DNA of 64,000 bases from Corynebacterium tuberculostearicum (GTDB lineage: Bacteria > Actinomycetota > Actinomycetes > Mycobacteriales > Mycobacteriaceae), in assembly GCF_016127015.1 (NCBI RefSeq), contig NZ_CP065972.1, positions 868,001-932,000 of the forward strand, in the 5' to 3' direction. Below the pieces are notes generated by a model. The model saw nothing but the letters and a program-made list of their open reading frames with translations, did no database searches and had not been told where the DNA came from. The position numbers were made by a program, and so were the translations under genes. Below, in pieces: positions 61,308 to 64,000 of the stretch. The first letter of the stretch is position 1. Each line of letters starts with the position of its first letter.

Positions 61308-62759
61308 CTAGTCGGTTTGAGTCAGGCTGCGGTCACCGGACCACTCAATGTGGAAGGTGCCTGGCTTGTCGGTGCGCTTGAAGGTGTGGGCGCCGAAGAA
61401 ATCGCGCTGGCCCTGAATGAGAGCGGCCGGCAGACGCTCGGCACGCAGGCTGTCGTAGTAGGAGAGAGATGACGCAAAGACCGGTGCCGGCAGTCCCAGC
61501 TGGGTAGCGGCGACGACCACGCGGCGCCATGGGTCGATGAGATCTTCCAGCTCGCCCTTGAAGTAGGGATCGAGGATGAGGGCGGGCAAGTCCGCATTAT
61601 TGTCATAGGCTGCGCGGATGCGATCCAAGAACTTGGCGCGGATGATGCAGCCGCCGCGCCAGATGGTTGCTAGATCGCGCGGGTCAACGTCCCAACCGAA
61701 TTCTTCGGACCCAGCCTTAATCTCGTCAAAGCCCTGGGAGTAGGCAATGAGCTTGGCGGCATAGAGCGCGCGGCGCACATCCTCGATGAACTCGGCCTTG
61801 TCCACATCGAGCGCCTTGATGGTGCCGGCGGGAAGCTGGCCTTCTTGGGCGGCACTGCGCTGCGCGGTGGAGGAGGACAGCGCGCGGGCGAAGACGGATT
61901 CGGCAATACCGGTAATCGGAACGCCGAGTTCCAATCCATTGATGGCAGTCCAGCGACCGGTGCCCTTCTGGCCGGCGGCGTCCACGATGATGTCGACCAG
62001 CGGAGCGCCAGTCTCCGGATCCTTTTGGGCCAGAACCTCGGCGGTGATTTCAATGAGGTAGGAATCAAGGTCGCCGGAATTCCATTCGCGGAATACCTCT
62101 GCGATCTCGGCCGGCTCCATGCCTGCGCCATAGCGCAGCAGCTGATAAGCCTCGCCGATGACCTGCATATCGGCATACTCGATACCATTGTGGACCATCT
62201 TCACAAAGTGGCCGGCGCCGTCCGCACCAATGTGGGTTACGCACGGAGTGCCGTCCACGTTGGCAGCGATGGACTCAAGAATCGGGCCGAGGGTCTCCCA
62301 CGACTCCTTGGGGCCGCCGGGCATGATGGCCGGACCGTTGAGCGCGCCTTCCTCGCCACCGGAGATTCCGGCACCGACGAAGTGCTTGCCGCGGGCGGCT
62401 ACGTCCTTCTCGCGGCGAATGGTGTCAGTGAACAAGGCATTGCCGCCGTCGATGATGATATCGCCATCATCCATGGCCTCGGCCAGCTGATCGATGACGG
62501 CATCGGTGGCCTTGCCAGCCTTGACCATAATGATTGCCTTGCGCGGGCGCTCCAAGGAAGCCACAAAGTCTTCGATGGTTTCCGAGGGCACGAAGTTGCC
62601 TTCCTCACCGTGGGCCTCAATGAGTGCATGAGTCTTTTCAGGGCTGCGGTTATACACCGCTACGGTATTGCCGTTGCGGGCAAAGTTACGGGCCAAATTA
62701 GAGCCCATGACCGCCAGTCCCACGACGCCAATCTGAGCAAGTTCATTCTTATCAGTCAT
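61308..62759 (-). CDS. gnd: 6-phosphogluconate dehydrogenase (decarboxylating)
   Basis: 483 residues. N-terminal Rossmann GLAVMGSNLARNFARNG (14-30), the family stretches GISGGEEGALNGPAIMPGG and HNGIEYADMQ with catalytic Lys in HFVKMVHNG. Makes ribulose-5-phosphate, CO2 and NADPH in the pentose phosphate pathway. Divergent from the thioesterase gene (59-bp gap). Confidence 0.97.
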   Translation of the reverse strand: MTDKNELAQIGVVGLAVMGSNLARNFARNGNTVAVYNRSPEKTHALIEAHGEEGNFVPSETIEDFVASLERPRKAIIMVKAGKATDAVIDQLAEAMDDGDIIIDGGNALFTDTIRREKDVAARGKHFVGAGISGGEEGALNGPAIMPGGPKESWETLGPILESIAANVDGTPCVTHIGADGAGHFVKMVHNGIEYADMQVIGEAYQLLRYGAGMEPAEIAEVFREWNSGDLDSYLIEITAEVLAQKDPETGAPLVDIIVDAAGQKGTGRWTAINGLELGVPITGIAESVFARALSSSTAQRSAAQEGQLPAGTIKALDVDKAEFIEDVRRALYAAKLIAYSQGFDEIKAGSEEFGWDVDPRDLATIWRGGCIIRAKFLDRIRAAYDNNADLPALILDPYFKGELEDLIDPWRRVVVAATQLGLPAPVFASSLSYYDSLRAERLPAALIQGQRDFFGAHTFKRTDKPGTFHIEWSGDRSLTQTD

Positions 62760-62818
62760 GCTGCCTATCCTACGTCACTAGGCTGCGAGGCTGGCATCAA
62801 TGGCTAGGCTGGTGGACT

Positions 62819-63265
62819 ATGTCGGATACGCAGAAACTCAATGACTTGCTCCACCTCGCGCACACGCGAGTGCTCAACGCAGAAGAACTGGAGTCTCTCA
62901 ATGCCTTAAACGGTGGCCTTGCGGAATTGCTAGGACTGCAGTTCACCCACGTGGGCCCGCGCGAGGTCCGTGCGAAACTGCAGGTGCTGCCGGAGCATCA
63001 CCAACCTTGGGGAGTAGCCAACGGCGGGTTGTATTGCTCCATCGCAGAAACCGTGGCCTCCATTGCCAGCGTGGCGGCTGCCGACGCCCCCGCAGTCGGC
63101 GTCAATAACTCCAGCGACTTCATTCGCTCCACAGGCGAAGGCGAGTTAGAAGCCGTGGCCACGCCGGTGCAGCTAGGCGGCCGCACCCATGTGTGGAGCG
63201 TCGAGATGCGGCAAGGCCGCGAGCTTATCGCCCGCACCACCTTGCGCACTATGATTCTGCGCTAG
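62819..63265 (+). CDS. PaaI-type hotdog thioesterase
   Basis: 148 residues. Hotdog-fold signature HHQPWGVANGGLYCSIAET with the active-site region NGG, then VNNSSDFIRS. Hydrolyses an acyl-CoA, probably an aromatic or short chain type; the substrate is inferred from family. ATG directly after a weak promoter region shared with gnd. Its stop overlaps the next (convergent) gene by four bases. Confidence 0.82.
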   Translation: MSDTQKLNDLLHLAHTRVLNAEELESLNALNGGLAELLGLQFTHVGPREVRAKLQVLPEHHQPWGVANGGLYCSIAETVASIASVAAADAPAVGVNNSSDFIRSTGEGELEAVATPVQLGGRTHVWSVEMRQGRELIARTTLRTMILR

Positions 63266-64000
63266 TTCATCCGAGCGGCGGTAAAAGACATGCCGTGGGC
63301 GGAAAGCCGCTGCAGATAGGGCTTTCCAAGTCCGGTGGCCGGGGTGAGTACGCCGCCTGCGCGGCTAGTACCGGAGCGCGAATCGAGCAAGCAGAGCGCA
63401 GCCTGGCTCAGCATCATTGCGGTGACTTCATAGCCCGGGTCGCCTTGTGCCGACACGGTGGCTCGCCAGCGTTGGCCATCTTCGGTAATGCCGTGGTGGC
63501 TGACCTGGAAATGTGCGCCGTTAGGTCCGGGGGTGGGCAAGACCTTTTCCACTAGTGGGCGCAGGCGCGACTGAGTGCCATCAAAAAGTAGCTTGGTGGC
63601 GAGCGCCAGCCCATAGGCGCGGGCGCGACCGGGAAGACCGGTGCCAGCCCACCATGCTTCCTTGTAAAACAGGCGTGTGCCCCACGCGCGCCCGAGCAGA
63701 GCGTTAGAGCGGCGCACCACGCGGGTATTGAACATGGACATGAAAAATGGTCCTACCCAGCCCACGCCGTCGACTTCTTTGATTTCGAAGTCATTCTGGA
63801 GACCGTCTAAGCGTGGCCCGGCCTTGGGATCCGGGTCCAGTGAGTAAGGATTATGCAGGTTGCGGGCTACATCTTTATCCGCGTGCGCGGCATGCGAGAC
63901 CTGCAGGGAAGACTCGATGGTGCCTGGTGAGATTCCGCCTTTGAGCTTACCGACGACCATCTGCACCCGTGCAAACGGCTTTCCTGCCGCCTGGTAGAGA
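63262..64000 (-). CDS. Saccharopine-dehydrogenase-like / trans-acting enoyl reductase family (partial)
   Basis: The frame is open to the window edge (63261 side is the stop; the N-terminus is outside). Visible part: about 246 residues. The late part of the mycobacterial Rv2449c/enoyl-reductase-like family is suggested by GVGWVGPFFMSMFNTRVVRRS and YGPxF-type spacing, then the C-terminal VSAQGDPGYEVTAMMLSQAALCL. The NADP-binding N-terminal fold lies outside, so the assignment is provisional. It may act on lipids or an amino acid. Confidence 0.7.
   Translation of the reverse strand, partial: LYQAAGKPFARVQMVVGKLKGGISPGTIESSLQVSHAAHADKDVARNLHNPYSLDPDPKAGPRLDGLQNDFEIKEVDGVGWVGPFFMSMFNTRVVRRSNALLGRAWGTRLFYKEAWWAGTGLPGRARAYGLALATKLLFDGTQSRLRPLVEKVLPTPGPNGAHFQVSHHGITEDGQRWRATVSAQGDPGYEVTAMMLSQAALCLLDSRSGTSRAGGVLTPATGLGKPYLQRLSAHGMSFTAARMN

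Noticed and set aside
61845..62807. A 320-codon plus-strand frame opposite gnd
   Set aside because: Shadow of gnd; no recognisable domain.

Overview
The window is a piece of a Corynebacterium chromosome. The evidence is the argB-D-F-R-G-H order, the corynebacterial/mycobacterial divisome pair SteA/SteB, an OdhI (GarA) homologue with adjacent TT phospho-sites, a FtsR-type MerR gene beside it, SecA2, and a 16S-23S-5S operon with no tRNA in its spacer. The 16S rRNA looks like the C. accolens / C. tuberculostearicum neighbourhood, but I place the species only tentatively. Most of the sequence is conserved housekeeping DNA; one stretch (about 41-50 kb) is accessory and decaying.

Layout. 1-5.4 kb: arginine biosynthesis (end of argB, argD, argF, argR, argG, argH) closed by a clear terminator. 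5.6-8.2 kb: an amino-acid permease and ornithine cyclodeaminase, probably an ornithine-to-proline module. 8.3-9.7 kb: a Trm112/YcaR-like small protein and tyrS. 9.8-15.8 kb: one rRNA operon with promoter, boxA and terminator. 15.8-16.7 kb: two unknown genes. 16.8-25.7 kb: a tight run (TPR protein, HAD phosphatase, a 53-residue microprotein, tlyA, nadK, recN, steA, steB, NUDIX, xerD) from which pyrG, normally between steB and the NUDIX gene, is absent. 25.7-33 kb: an exported protein, then parA, scpA, scpB, rluB, cmk and der.

33-41 kb: a DcuB-type C4-dicarboxylate carrier, a methyltransferase, and a three-gene coupled operon encoding a heterodimeric ABC exporter plus an exported esterase. The two exporter halves are degenerate in complementary ways: one lacks Walker A but keeps LSGGQ, the other keeps Walker A, Walker B and the H-loop but lacks LSGGQ. 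Together they can build only one canonical ATP site. This is the most unusual system I see. An apparently partnerless beta-class DNA methyltransferase and a small MT0933-type protein follow.

41.4-50.4 kb: a complete IS21-family element (5-bp target duplication GGTGA), a protein made of two fused TetR-like units, then a two-component/ABC-2 drug-export-type operon that is falling apart. Its permease gene is split by an IS3-family element (4-bp duplication GCCG; removing the element restores the reading frame exactly), and its histidine kinase carries an in-frame TAA. The response regulator and the ABC ATPase are still open. 50.5-64 kb: a CadD-like carrier, tRNA-Pro(GGG), a hydrolase-OsmC fusion with a SEC-C protein, secA2, odhI, ftsR, a DUF151 protein, a second MerR regulator, a VWA-like membrane protein, a conserved unknown, a DEAD-box helicase, gnd, a thioesterase and a partial enoyl-reductase-like gene.

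Many genes overlap by 1-8 bp, so translational coupling is common. Several starts were moved downstream of the longest open frame on ribosome-site or family grounds, as stated in each entry.
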